35,582 bases of DNA from Vulcanimicrobiota bacterium (GTDB lineage Bacteria > Vulcanimicrobiota > Vulcanimicrobiia > Vulcanimicrobiales > Vulcanimicrobiaceae). The DNA is taken from the NCBI GenBank assembly GCA_027307235.1, contig DAHUXH010000009.1, positions 1 through 35,582 on the forward strand, given 5' to 3'. Both the position numbers and the translations under genes were made by a program. Shown piece after piece: positions 1 through 7,743 of this stretch. Below the pieces are notes generated by a model that was given only the letters and a program-made list of their open reading frames with translations, was not told where the DNA came from and did no database searches. Within the stretch, counting starts at the first letter, position 1; each line of letters starts with the position of its first letter.

Positions 1-807
1 GTTGACGGTAAACTCGATGCGGCGATCGCGAAGGTGGCGGAGCTCGACGGCACGGTCGATGCCATCGGTCTCGGCGGAATCGACGTGTATCTCTACGCAG
101 GATCGAAACGTTATGCGCTGCGCGACGGATTGCGCTTGCTCAACGCGGCGAAGATCACGCCCGTCGTCGATGGGAGCGGCTTGAAGAACACGCTCGAGCG
201 CGAAGCCGTGCGCTTCATGCAGGAGGAGCTGCACATCGGCCTTCGCGGAATGAAGGTGCTCATGGTGAGCGCGCTCGACCGGTTCGGCATGGCGCAAGCG
301 CTCGTCGATGCGGGTGCCGACGTGCTTTTCGGCGACTTCATCTTTGCGCTCGACAAAGACATCGCGGTGCGCGATCTCAAGACGTTTGAAGAGATGGCGG
401 AGAGGTATCTCCCCGACGCCTGCAAGTTGCCGTTTCAATTCTTTTATCCGACGGGCAAGAAACAAGAGAAACCGCCGCAGCCGAAATACCCGCGCTACTA
501 TGCGGAGGCGGACATCATCGCCGGCGACTTCCATTTCATGCGTCAGTTCATGCCGGATCGTCTCGACGGCAAGATCGTGCTCACGAACACCGTGACGCAA
601 ACGAACATTGACGAATTACGAGATCGCGGCGTGAAGACGCTCATCACCACGACCCCGGATTTCAACGGGCGCTCGTTCGGCACCAACGTGATCGAAGCCG
701 CGCTCTTGGCGCTGCTCGGCAAGAGGTGGGAAGACGTAACCTCGGCGGACTACGAGCGTCTGCTGCGCGAGTTGCATCTGAAACCGCGCGTCATTTCGCT
801 GGATTGA
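1..807 (+). CDS. Quinate 5-dehydrogenase-like protein, 5' partial
   Basis: The reading frame is open from base 1, so the start lies outside the window; an internal GTG at 34 is not needed as a start. About 268 residues are visible. Recognisable stretches are a glycine-rich GLGGIDVYL segment, DGSGLKNTLER, and a Rossmann-like strand-turn (VLMVSALDRFGMAQAL) that would fit an NAD(P)-binding fold. The whole resembles proteins annotated as quinate/shikimate 5-dehydrogenase-like in Firmicutes, a family whose substrate is, to my knowledge, not well established. No neighbouring shikimate or quinate gene is visible. The family call rests on sequence resemblance alone; the enzymatic name should be read as a label. 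Confidence 0.6.
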   Translation, partial: VDGKLDAAIAKVAELDGTVDAIGLGGIDVYLYAGSKRYALRDGLRLLNAAKITPVVDGSGLKNTLEREAVRFMQEELHIGLRGMKVLMVSALDRFGMAQALVDAGADVLFGDFIFALDKDIAVRDLKTFEEMAERYLPDACKLPFQFFYPTGKKQEKPPQPKYPRYYAEADIIAGDFHFMRQFMPDRLDGKIVLTNTVTQTNIDELRDRGVKTLITTTPDFNGRSFGTNVIEAALLALLGKRWEDVTSADYERLLRELHLKPRVISLD

Positions 808-1010
808 TTCTCGGCATCGGCACCGCTCCTCGATCTGGGGCAAATCAGAGGTTCCCTAGATTAGCAGCATCATCGTACTCAAGCTAGGCAGGCTCACGAG
901 CGTTCGCGATCTTGCCGACCTGTTCGAGCGGGCACGATGTCGCCCTGTGTTCACTTGGCGAATCACTCCGATACGTCAACTGCAAGCGGGCGGCTGATGT
1001 TGAATCTGCG

Positions 1011-1041
1011 AAAAAGGAAAAAGCCCGATGGAATCGGGCTT
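1011..1041 (-). terminator. Rho-independent terminator of tRNA-Ile
   Basis: Read on the minus strand, a perfect 9-bp stem (AAGCCCGAT / ATCGGGCTT, 1021-1041, 3-nt loop) is followed by TTTCCTTTTT (1011-1020). It lies 7 bases after the encoded CCA end of the tRNA, as expected for a monocistronic tRNA transcript. Confidence 0.9.
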
Positions 1042-1048
1042 TCCAATA

Positions 1049-1125
1049 TGGTGGGCCATCCTGGGATCGAACCAGGGACCTCATGCTTATCAAGCATGCG
1101 CTCTAACCAGCTGAGCTAACGGCCC
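1049..1125 (-). tRNA. tRNA-Ile (anticodon GAT), CCA encoded
   Basis: The minus strand folds as a complete cloverleaf. The acceptor stem GGGCCGT pairs with ATGGCCC (one G-T pair), the D arm is TTAGCTCAGCTGGTTAGAG, the anticodon stem is CATGC/GCATG with loop TTGATAA (anticodon GAT), and the T arm carries GGTTCGATCCC. Discriminator A is followed by an encoded CCA (1049-1051). The gene sits alone, not in an rRNA spacer, and has its own terminator. GAT reads AUC/AUU isoleucine codons. Confidence 0.97.
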
Positions 1126-1137
1126 GCGCCGGTGGGA

Positions 1138-1143
1138 AGTATA
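1138..1143 (-). promoter_or_regulatory. Probable -10 box of the tRNA-Ile promoter
   Basis: TATACT on the minus strand ends 12 bases before the mature tRNA 5' end, a normal distance for a tRNA promoter. No convincing -35 hexamer is visible at 16-18 bp, so the call rests on the -10 alone. Confidence 0.4.
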
Positions 1144-1167
1144 CCACACGCCGCAAGACCCCTGCAC

Positions 1168-1434
1168 CTACATCAACTCGATCAGCTTGTGCATGAAGTC
1201 GTCGCCGCTCTTGATCTGCGCAAGCGTGAACGACTGCAGGACATCGCGTTCGCGCGCGAGTTCGGCGCGCTCGTCAGCCGCGAAGTCGAAGAGCATCTTC
1301 TCGATCGCGAGCGCGCGATCGTGCGCCGCGCGCTCCTTGTCGATTTCGTCGTCAGCAGCGGTCTTGGTAGCAGCCGCCTTGGTCTTCGCGGGTGAGCGCG
1401 TCTCGCTGCGCGCCCCCGCCGCCGTGATCCGCAT
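1168..1434 (-). CDS. Small Ala/Lys-rich, charged helical protein, function unknown
   Basis: An 88-residue protein I do not recognise. The ATG at 1434 is chosen because it lies 4 nt after the stop of the upstream gene (1439-1741) and has a GGAG at the end of that gene as ribosome site; a longer frame to 1512 would overlap that gene and adds an implausible Arg/Ser-rich N-terminus. Residues 1-28 are basic and Ala/Lys/Thr-rich, residues 29-88 are strongly charged and predicted helical (ERAAHDRALAIEKML, DERAELARERDVL). No signal peptide, cysteine or membrane segment is visible. It is probably made together with the upstream 100-residue protein, so the two may be partners. Confidence 0.6.
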   Translation of the reverse strand: MRITAAGARSETRSPAKTKAAATKTAADDEIDKERAAHDRALAIEKMLFDFAADERAELARERDVLQSFTLAQIKSGDDFMHKLIELM

Positions 1435-1438
1435 CGCG

Positions 1439-1741
1439 CTACTCCGTGATCGTCGCGATGAACTTCTTGGTGATCTCGTTGTCCGCTTTGCGCTGCTGCA
1501 GCGAGATGTCACGCAGCGCGTTGACCTCGCGCATGTTCTCCGAGCGCTCGTCGGTCAGTTCGTCGAAGGCGTTCGATTGCAACTGCATCTGTTCGGAGTG
1601 GCGGGTTTGCTCGGCGTACATGCTGAGTTGGAACGCTTCGTCTTGTTGATTGATCCCCTGCATGGCGCCGTTCTGGATGCCGCCGGAGATACCGTTGAAG
1701 AGCGAGGGAAGGATGCTCGCTGCGATGGGAAGCCATGCCAT
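1439..1741 (-). CDS. Small helical protein with hydrophobic N-terminus, function unknown
   Basis: A 100-residue protein I do not recognise. A strong GGAGGAG ribosome site precedes the ATG by about 8 nt. Residues 1-28 are mostly hydrophobic and Gly-rich (MAWLPIAASILPSLFNGI...), a possible membrane-contacting helix rather than a cleaved signal. Residues 30-100 are polar, Gln/Glu-rich and continuously helical-looking, with many Met and no cysteines, suggesting a coiled coil. It heads a two-gene unit with the 88-residue protein at 1168-1434. The shape recalls small secreted or filament-forming helical proteins, but there is no motif to support that and no secretion gene is near. Confidence 0.6.
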   Translation of the reverse strand: MAWLPIAASILPSLFNGISGGIQNGAMQGINQQDEAFQLSMYAEQTRHSEQMQLQSNAFDELTDERSENMREVNALRDISLQQRKADNEITKKFIATITE

Positions 1742-1834
1742 GGAATGTTCTCCTCCGTGTTGCTTGGGTTCGCCCCTCCATCACGCGCCGAACCCCAGGC
1801 GGCTAGACCCCGGCCGTCGTTTCCGGGCGAGCGT

Positions 1835-1863
1835 TTGACAAGATAGTAGGCGGGGTCTACAAT
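1835..1863 (+). promoter_or_regulatory. Sigma-70-type promoter of the yceD-rpmF-fab operon
   Basis: A perfect -35 TTGACA (1835-1840), a 17-bp spacer and a -10 TACAAT (1858-1863, 5/6 matches) predict a transcript start near 1870. This is the strongest promoter seen in the window and lies at the head of about ten co-directional genes. The first in-frame ATG (1862) falls inside the -10 box and cannot be in the transcript, so the yceD start must lie downstream. Confidence 0.85.
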
Positions 1864-1909
1864 GGCGGAGGTTTTGGGGGCACCGGGCCTGGCTCGGGGT
1901 CCCTCCGCT

Positions 1910-2383
1910 ATGTTTATGGGTCGTTCGCATAAGGTTGATATCGGGGGCTTGCTCTCGGGCGGCCGGCAGGTGCTGGTCGTCGACGACGGCATCCCGATCG
2001 AGTCGTTCGAAGGGATCGAGTTCCCGCACGAGGCGCTCGTTCATCTGGAGGTTCGCTTCCGGGACCAGCTCCTCGACATCGGCGGAACGGTCGACGTGCA
2101 GGCTCGGGGCGAGTGCAGCCGGTGTCTCGAAGACGTCGTCCGCGACGTCCACGTGGACCTCGACGAGCGTTTGAACCTCTCGACGGACGGCGATGCCGAC
2201 CCGTTCGGCGAAAGCAACGTCGTGCACGGGGAGCGGCTGGATGTGGCGGATCTGGCGATGCAACTCGTCTACAGCGCGTTGCCGTTGGGGCTGGTATGTA
2301 AAGAAGATTGCCGCGGACTGTGTGCGGTCTGCGGAAGCAACAGAAACGCGAGCGCGTGCTCGTGCGAGAACGGAGTGACCTAG
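1910..2383 (+). CDS. yceD: YceD/DUF177 family protein with zinc-type cysteine cluster
   Basis: YceD proteins are encoded next to rpmF across bacteria and are linked to 23S rRNA or ribosome assembly; the exact role is not settled. From the ATG at 1910 the protein has 157 residues (ATG 1916 is equally possible). Two conserved features are visible: ECSRCLE near residue 70 and a C-terminal cluster of six cysteines (about residues 130-152, CKEDCRGLC..C..CSC) that could bind zinc. The frame continues up to an ATG at 1862, but that codon overlaps the -10 box of the promoter, so it is rejected. rpmF follows after one base, so the two genes are co-transcribed and probably translationally coupled. Confidence 0.88.
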   Translation: MFMGRSHKVDIGGLLSGGRQVLVVDDGIPIESFEGIEFPHEALVHLEVRFRDQLLDIGGTVDVQARGECSRCLEDVVRDVHVDLDERLNLSTDGDADPFGESNVVHGERLDVADLAMQLVYSALPLGLVCKEDCRGLCAVCGSNRNASACSCENGVT

Positions 2384-2384
2384 A

Positions 2385-2588
2385 GTGGCGAACCTAAAAT
2401 GGAAAACCCCGCGCAGCAAGACGCGCAGCCGGCGTGCGGCCAACTGGAAGTTGAATCCGGTGACGTCGACGGAATGCCCGCAGTGCCACCAGCCCAAGCG
2501 CCCGCACTTCGTGTGCGGCACGTGCGGCACATATGACGGGCGCCAGGTCGTCGAGATCAAAGACGATCACGCGGGCCACGCGCACTAA
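2385..2588 (+). CDS. rpmF: 50S ribosomal protein L32
   Basis: A 67-residue protein with the L32 pattern: a basic N-terminus rich in Lys and Arg (WKTPRSKTRSRRAANWKL) followed by a zinc ribbon with cysteines at 31, 34, 44 and 47 (CPQC...CGTC) and the usual short acidic/His C-terminal tail. This is the zinc-binding (C+) form of L32. It starts with GTG one base after the yceD stop. Family members are 55-65 residues, so length is normal. It links the translation machinery to the fatty-acid genes that follow, as in many bacteria. Confidence 0.97.
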   Translation: MANLKWKTPRSKTRSRRAANWKLNPVTSTECPQCHQPKRPHFVCGTCGTYDGRQVVEIKDDHAGHAH

Positions 2589-2591
2589 CCC

Positions 2592-3581
2592 TTGAAGCCG
2601 ACCGGCGTCAAGATCGTCGCCGTCGGGCGCCATGTGCCCGAGCGCGTGATCACCAACGACGATTTCGCGCAGATTCTCGACACGTCTGACGAGTGGATCA
2701 CGTCGCGTACCGGGATGAAGCGCCGCCATTGGGCGCGGGAAGACGAAGCGACGAGTGACCTCGCGGTGGTCGCCGCGCAACGCGCGCTGGAGAAGGTCGC
2801 CCTCACCCCCAACGACATCGAGTGCTACGTCGTCGCCACCGCGACGCCGGATTATCAATTTCCCGCCACCGCGTCAGTCGTCGCCGCGCGATTGGGCGCC
2901 GCGAACAAGCCGGCGTTCGACGTCGAGATCGGATGCAGCGGTTTCATCTACGGTCTGATCGTCGCGTCGAGCCTGGTGCGCGCGGGGCTCTACAAGCGCG
3001 TCATGCTGATCGGAGCTGAGACGCTGAGCAAGGTGATGGACATCACCGATCGCTCCACCGCCGTGCTGTTCGCCGACGGCGCGGGTGCGGTGATCCTCGA
3101 AGCCTCCGAAGAAGATTCGCTGCTCTCATCGGAGCTGGGTGCGGATGGGAGCCGGCCCGAATTGCTGTACGTCCCGTCCGGCGGGTCACGTAAACCGATG
3201 ACCGCGCAAGGACTCGAAAATCACGAACAATATGCGAAGATGCACGGGCGCGAAGTCTTCAAGTTCGCGGTGACGAAGATGATCGACGCAACCGATATCG
3301 CGCTCAAGAAAGCCAACCTTTCCTACAAAGACATCGACTTCTTGATTCCGCATCAAGCCAACAAGCGTATCATCGACGCGGCCGCCAAGCATCTCGATCT
3401 TCCCTACGAACGTGTGCTCATCAACATTCAAGAGTATGGCAATACCTCGGCAGCGTCGATTCCGATTGCGCTCGGTGAAGCGCTCGACGCCGGCAAGATC
3501 AAGACCGGCGACGTAATCATCTTCGTCGGATTCGGCGCGGGGTTGTCGTGGGGCGCGATTGCTTGGAAGTGGGTGGCATGA
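2592..3581 (+). CDS. fabH: 3-oxoacyl-ACP synthase III (KAS III)
   Basis: FabH condenses acetyl-CoA with malonyl-ACP to start fatty-acid synthesis in the cytoplasm. The 329-residue product carries the catalytic triad: Cys115 (IGCSGF), His254 (LIPHQANKR) and Asn284 (EYGNTSAAS). The TTG start lies 3 nt after the rpmF stop; no ATG or GTG fits the conserved first strand (KIVAVGRHVPERV), so TTG is preferred. No Shine-Dalgarno is evident, suggesting coupling to rpmF translation. In many bacteria plsX lies between rpmF and fabH; here it is absent. Its stop overlaps fabD by 4 nt. Confidence 0.97.
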   Translation: MKPTGVKIVAVGRHVPERVITNDDFAQILDTSDEWITSRTGMKRRHWAREDEATSDLAVVAAQRALEKVALTPNDIECYVVATATPDYQFPATASVVAARLGAANKPAFDVEIGCSGFIYGLIVASSLVRAGLYKRVMLIGAETLSKVMDITDRSTAVLFADGAGAVILEASEEDSLLSSELGADGSRPELLYVPSGGSRKPMTAQGLENHEQYAKMHGREVFKFAVTKMIDATDIALKKANLSYKDIDFLIPHQANKRIIDAAAKHLDLPYERVLINIQEYGNTSAASIPIALGEALDAGKIKTGDVIIFVGFGAGLSWGAIAWKWVA

Positions 3582-4537
3582 GCACGAACGTGCGCGTCGG
3601 CCTTATCTTTCCGGGGCAAGGTTCGCAAAGCGTTGGCATGGGCGTCGACGTCGCGACGCACGCTCCCGCGTCGCGCGATCTTTTCGAGCGAGCCAAACGC
3701 GTTCTCGGGTATGATTTGCTCGAATTGCAGCGCAGCGGGCCGGAAGAAAAGCTGCGCGAAACGCAGTACAGCCAGCCGGCTATTTTCGCTACCAATGTTG
3801 CGCTCTACGCCGCCGTCGGCGACGTGCTGCGTCCGGTCGTCAGTGCCGGACATTCATTTGGCGAGTTTTGCAGTTTGACGGTTGCGAGCGCGATCGACTT
3901 CGAGGCGGCACTGCGCGTCGTCGACGAACGCGGGAAAGCCATGCAGATGGCGGCCGAGCGCGCACCCGGCGGCATGTCGGCCGTGCTTGGACTCGATCCC
4001 GACAAGATTCGCCAGGTCGTCGAAGCGACACGCGCCGAGACCGGAGCGCGCGTCGCGCTTGCGAATTTCAACTCGCCCACGCAGATCGTCATCAGCGGCG
4101 ATATTCGCGGGGTGCAGCATGCCGGCGATCGCATGCTTGAAGCCGGCGCCAAGCGCGTCGTGCCGCTCAACGTTTCCGGAGCGTGGCATAGCGATCTCAT
4201 GGATCTCGCGGTCGAGCGTTTCTCCGCCGCGGTCGAAGCGGCGCCGTTCGTTGCGCCGTCGTTCGACGTGATCAGCAACGTCGACGCACAACCGTATCGC
4301 GACGTGGCTACCATCAAGACGAACCTCGTGCAGTCCATCACCCACGAAGTGCGCTGGCACGAAACCGCGCAGCGTTTGCTCTCGTACGATCTTGATGTGA
4401 TCGTCGAGTTCGGTGCGAGCGCGGTGCTCGGTCCATTGATGAAGCGCATGGACGGGGCACCCGACGTGCTGACGGTCGCCGATTTCAGCGGTGTGCAGAA
4501 GCTGGTGAACAAGCTCAAGGACGTCGTGACCGCATGA
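3578..4537 (+). CDS. fabD: Malonyl-CoA:ACP transacylase
   Basis: FabD moves malonyl groups from CoA to acyl carrier protein, supplying FabH and the elongation enzymes. The 319-residue protein begins [22 protein letters not shown] is the family's oxyanion-region signature. The nucleophile is Ser93 in GHSFGE and the catalytic partner is His204 (SGAWHSDLM). The ATG at 3578 overlaps the fabH stop (ATGA); a GTG at 3548 would push 10 residues into fabH and is rejected. The 3' end overlaps fabG in the same way, so the fab genes are translationally coupled. Confidence 0.97.
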   Translation: MSTNVRVGLIFPGQGSQSVGMGVDVATHAPASRDLFERAKRVLGYDLLELQRSGPEEKLRETQYSQPAIFATNVALYAAVGDVLRPVVSAGHSFGEFCSLTVASAIDFEAALRVVDERGKAMQMAAERAPGGMSAVLGLDPDKIRQVVEATRAETGARVALANFNSPTQIVISGDIRGVQHAGDRMLEAGAKRVVPLNVSGAWHSDLMDLAVERFSAAVEAAPFVAPSFDVISNVDAQPYRDVATIKTNLVQSITHEVRWHETAQRLLSYDLDVIVEFGASAVLGPLMKRMDGAPDVLTVADFSGVQKLVNKLKDVVTA

Positions 4538-5280
4538 TGTTCGCGGAAAAAGTCGCGCTGGTAACCGGCGCCAGTCGCGGCATCGGCCGTGCGATCGCGG
4601 TGGATTTTGCGGTGCACGGCGCCGACGTCGCGCTCGTCGGGCGTGACCGGGCAGCACTCGACGAGACCGTCGCCGAGATAACGGCGCTGGCTCCACAGGC
4701 GCGCGCTCACATCGTCTTGGGCGACGTTGCCGATGCCGCGGCGGTCGAGGCCTTTGTTGCCGAGACGATCGCGCAGTTCGGCCGCATCGACTTCGCGGTT
4801 GCAAACGCCGGGCAATCGGTGGATGCGCTGCTGCTGCGGCTCAAGCCCGAACTGCTGGATCAGCTCCTGGGCGTGAACCTGAAATCCGCATTCTACCTGG
4901 CAGGCGCCGTGGCCAAGCCGATGATGAAGCAGCGCGCGGGGTCGATCGTCTTCATGTCGAGCATCGTCGGCCTCACCGGCAATGCCGGGCAAGCCGCCTA
5001 TGCGGCCGCCAAAGCGGGTCTCCTGGGGCTGACCAAGTCGCTTGCCAAGGAGTTGGGTTCGCGAAACATAAGAGTCAACGCCGTTGCGCCGGGCCTGATT
5101 GAAACGGCGATGACGGAGAAGATGCCTGATGCCGCACGCGAGTACATTTTGAAGCAGACGGCTTTAGGCCGCGCCGGACGTCCACAGGACGTGAGCGGCG
5201 TCGTGCGCTTTCTTTGTTCAGACGCTGCCGCTTACGTCACCGGTCAGACGATCGTGGTCGACGGCGGCGTCGTGATGTAG
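4534..5280 (+). CDS. fabG: 3-oxoacyl-ACP reductase
   Basis: FabG reduces 3-oxoacyl-ACP with NADPH in the elongation cycle. The 248-residue short-chain dehydrogenase has the cofactor motif TGASRGIG (11-18), NAG (91-93), and the catalytic residues Asn115, Ser143, Tyr156 and Lys160 (YAAAK). Starts at 4534 and 4537 (ATGATG) both overlap the fabD stop; the first is given. Place in the operon, between fabD and acpP, supports FabG over the many other members of this superfamily. The C-terminus ([12 protein letters not shown]) is typical. Confidence 0.96.
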   Translation: MMFAEKVALVTGASRGIGRAIAVDFAVHGADVALVGRDRAALDETVAEITALAPQARAHIVLGDVADAAAVEAFVAETIAQFGRIDFAVANAGQSVDALLLRLKPELLDQLLGVNLKSAFYLAGAVAKPMMKQRAGSIVFMSSIVGLTGNAGQAAYAAAKAGLLGLTKSLAKELGSRNIRVNAVAPGLIETAMTEKMPDAAREYILKQTALGRAGRPQDVSGVVRFLCSDAAAYVTGQTIVVDGGVVM

Positions 5281-5315
5281 TACCGACCCCTCACCAACAT
5301 AAGGATAGGAGACGC

Positions 5316-5558
5316 ATGTCTACCACGTTCGATAAAGTCAAGAAGATCATCGTCGAGCAACTCGGCGTCGACGAGTCCGAAGTGACGACCGAAGCCTCGA
5401 TCACCGACGATCTGGGCGCCGACTCACTCGACCAAGTCGAACTCGTCATGGCCTTCGAGCAAGAATTCAACATCGACATCCCTGACGAGGAAGCCGAAAA
5501 GATCAAGACGGTCGGCGACGCCGTCAAGCGCATCGACGAGTCGACGGCGAACGCCTAG
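5316..5558 (+). CDS. acpP: Acyl carrier protein
   Basis: The 80-residue acidic protein carries growing acyl chains on a phosphopantetheine arm attached to Ser37, in the invariant DSL motif ([15 protein letters not shown]). Length and the acidic helix II are standard. The ATG at 5316 has an AGGA ribosome site (5307-5310) at 5 nt; a longer frame from 5214 runs back into fabG with an Arg-rich shadow sequence and is rejected. A short intergenic gap with its own strong ribosome site fits the high expression expected for ACP. Confidence 0.97.
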   Translation: MSTTFDKVKKIIVEQLGVDESEVTTEASITDDLGADSLDQVELVMAFEQEFNIDIPDEEAEKIKTVGDAVKRIDESTANA

Positions 5559-5574
5559 ATGACGCAGCCGTAGG

Positions 5575-6900
5575 GTGTTCGAACAACTCGCGGACCGCCT
5601 GAGCGCGGTCTTCTCGCGGCTTTCGGGACGCGGGCGTATCAGTGAAAGCGACGTCAACGAGGCGATGCGCGAAGTGCGAATCGCCCTGCTTGAGGCCGAT
5701 GTTTCGCTGTCTGCGGCGAAGGCGTTCGTCAACCGCGTCAAAGATCTCGCGCTCGGCGCGGATGTGCTGGCATCGCTCACGCCGGCGCAAACCATCGTCA
5801 AAATCGTCCACGATGAATTGGTCGCGCTCCTCGGTGGTGCGACCGCGCGCCTGCACTTCTCCGACGCGCCCCCGTCGGTGATCTTGCTGGTCGGCCTTCA
5901 AGGTTCGGGTAAGACGACGCAAGCCGGAAAACTTGCGCTGCGGCTCAAAGAGCAGGGCCGGCGTTCGTTGCTGGTTGCCGCCGACGTGTATCGTCCGGCC
6001 GCGATCGCACAACTGCAGACGCTCGGCCGTCAGGTCGACACGCCGGTCTTCGAGCGGGGACAAGGTGATCCGGTCGCGATCGCGCGCGACGGCGTCGCCG
6101 AAGCGCGCCGTCTCGGTCTCTCCACGGTCATCATCGACACCGCCGGCCGCTTGCAGATCGACGATGCGCTGATGGACGAGTTGGCGCGCATCAAAGCGGA
6201 AGTCAAACCGGCTGAGATTCTGTTCGTTGCCGACGCGATGACCGGCCAAGAGGCGACCAACGTCGCCAAAGGTTTCAACGATCGCTTGGGCATCACCGGC
6301 GTGATCTTGACCAAGCTCGACGGCGACACGCGTGGCGGCGCCGCGCTCTCCATCCACAACGTCACCGGCGCGCCGATCAAATTCATCGGCGTCGGCGAGA
6401 AGCTCTCCGCGCTCGAACCGTTCCACCCCGATCGCCTTGCCTCGCGCATCCTCGGCATGGGCGACGTGATGACGCTCATCGAGCGCACGCAGAATCTCTA
6501 TACCGCCGAGCAAGCCAAGTCGCTGGAAGCAAAGATGCGCACGTCGAGCTTCACGCTCGACGACTTCCTCGACCAGATGCGCCAAATGCGCAAGCTCGGT
6601 TCGATGACCGACATTCTCAAGATGATTCCGGGCGTCTCGCGGGCGTTGCCCAAAGACTTCGAGATCCCCGAAAAAGAGCTGAAAAAGATCGAGGCGATCA
6701 TCTGCTCGATGACGCGCCGCGAGCGCTCGAACCCGTCGATTCTCAACGGTTCGCGCCGCAAGCGTATCGCGTTCGGGAGCGGAACTGCGGTTTCCGACGT
6801 CAACCGGCTCATCAAACAATTCGACGCCGCTGCACAAATGATGAAGCAGCTTGGCGGCGGAAAACGGCGTCCGCGGCTTCCCGCGGGGATGTTCAGATAG
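5575..6900 (+). CDS. ffh: Signal recognition particle protein (SRP54 GTPase)
   Basis: Ffh binds the 4.5S/SRP RNA and signal sequences of emerging membrane proteins and docks them to FtsY. The 441-residue product has the N domain, a G domain with P-loop GLQGSGKTT (107-115), DTAGR (188-192) and TKLDG (246-250), and a Met-rich M domain from about residue 300 with the RNA-binding SMTRRER...SRRKRIAFGSG segment and a basic tail. The GTG start lies 16 nt after acpP. No ylxM/p13 gene accompanies it. Placement directly before rpsP is a common arrangement. Confidence 0.97.
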   Translation: MFEQLADRLSAVFSRLSGRGRISESDVNEAMREVRIALLEADVSLSAAKAFVNRVKDLALGADVLASLTPAQTIVKIVHDELVALLGGATARLHFSDAPPSVILLVGLQGSGKTTQAGKLALRLKEQGRRSLLVAADVYRPAAIAQLQTLGRQVDTPVFERGQGDPVAIARDGVAEARRLGLSTVIIDTAGRLQIDDALMDELARIKAEVKPAEILFVADAMTGQEATNVAKGFNDRLGITGVILTKLDGDTRGGAALSIHNVTGAPIKFIGVGEKLSALEPFHPDRLASRILGMGDVMTLIERTQNLYTAEQAKSLEAKMRTSSFTLDDFLDQMRQMRKLGSMTDILKMIPGVSRALPKDFEIPEKELKKIEAIICSMTRRERSNPSILNGSRRKRIAFGSGTAVSDVNRLIKQFDAAAQMMKQLGGGKRRPRLPAGMFR

Positions 6901-6918
6901 GAAACGGATACATACACC

Positions 6919-7215
6919 ATGGTGAAAATCAGACTGCGCCGAATGGGCGCGAAAAAACAACCGACGTATCGCTTCGTCGTCGCCGACGTGCGCTCGCCGC
7001 GTGACGGAAAGTTCATCGAAATCCTCGGTCACTACAATCCGCGCACGGAACCGCGCACGGTGGTGGTCGACGCGGACAAGGCCAAGGAGTGGCTCGCCAA
7101 GGGCGCGCAACCCAGCCCGACCGTGCATCGCCTCTTCGCAGAACAAGGCATCGTCGAGCGCGGGCCGGTTCCCGCGACGAAACGGAAACCGAAGAGCGAA
7201 AAAGGCAGCTCATAA
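6919..7215 (+). CDS. rpsP: 30S ribosomal protein S16
   Basis: A 98-residue protein with the characteristic N-terminus [18 protein letters not shown] and the [11 protein letters not shown] segment of S16, which stabilises the 16S rRNA 5' domain. Length is slightly above the usual 80-90 residues because of a Lys/Arg-rich C-terminal tail ([12 protein letters not shown]). The next gene starts immediately after the stop, as in the widespread rpsP-khpA-rimM cluster. Confidence 0.97.
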   Translation: MVKIRLRRMGAKKQPTYRFVVADVRSPRDGKFIEILGHYNPRTEPRTVVVDADKAKEWLAKGAQPSPTVHRLFAEQGIVERGPVPATKRKPKSEKGSS

Positions 7216-7743
7216 ATGAGCTCCTTCGACGATGAGTTCGGCCTTTTCAACGAAGAGGCCGACGAAGGGGAACGGCGTTCGACACTCGGCGCGCGCAAGA
7301 TCGCGTCGAACGAGACGATCATCGACGAAATCGAGCCTGAAGAACCTCGCAAGACGCGCCCGGTTCCCGAGCGTCGTTCCTCGGGCGGCATGGGCCGTCA
7401 AGGCGGCGGCGCAGGCACCCGGCGCTACCGTGAACGCGGCCCCTCGACGCAGGATCCGGTCGCGTTGCAACGCCGCGCGAGCGCGCTGCTCGAATTCCTG
7501 GCAAAGAAGCTCGTCACCAAACCCGACGAGGTGACCGTCGATTTGTTCGAGGACGACGAAGGCCAGCCGGTGATCGAGTTGATCGTGGATCCCGAAGATC
7601 TCGGGAAAGTGATCGGACGAAGCGGCCGCGTTGCGCATGCCTTGCGCACCGTCGTTCGCGCGACTGCGGAAAGCCGCATCAGCGTCGATATTCTCGATAG
7701 CGAAGAAGCTGCCGAATCTCCGGATGCCGACACCACCGACTGA
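7216..7743 (+). CDS. khpA: KH-domain RNA-binding protein KhpA with long N-terminal extension
   Basis: KhpA is a small RNA-binding KH protein, usually 75-80 residues, encoded between rpsP and rimM; in Gram-positive bacteria it pairs with KhpB/Jag and affects cell division and RNA metabolism. The KH domain here occupies residues 80-162, with the GRSG RNA-contact loop at 134-137 (KVIGRSGRVAHAL). Ahead of it is an unusual 75-residue extension: acidic (1-50), then Arg/Gly/Ser-rich (50-76), probably disordered. The ATG abuts the rpsP stop, and the frame and context support it, so the extension seems genuine, though a later internal start cannot be excluded. Confidence 0.88.
   Translation: MSSFDDEFGLFNEEADEGERRSTLGARKIASNETIIDEIEPEEPRKTRPVPERRSSGGMGRQGGGAGTRRYRERGPSTQDPVALQRRASALLEFLAKKLVTKPDEVTVDLFEDDEGQPVIELIVDPEDLGKVIGRSGRVAHALRTVVRATAESRISVDILDSEEAAESPDADTTD

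Noticed and set aside
1862-1909. N-terminal extension of yceD from the ATG at 1862
   Set aside because: The codon lies inside the -10 box of a near-consensus promoter, so it precedes the transcript start.
5524-7146. 540-codon open frame antisense to ffh and rpsP
   Set aside because: Mirror frame of GC-rich coding DNA; ffh on the other strand has full domain support.
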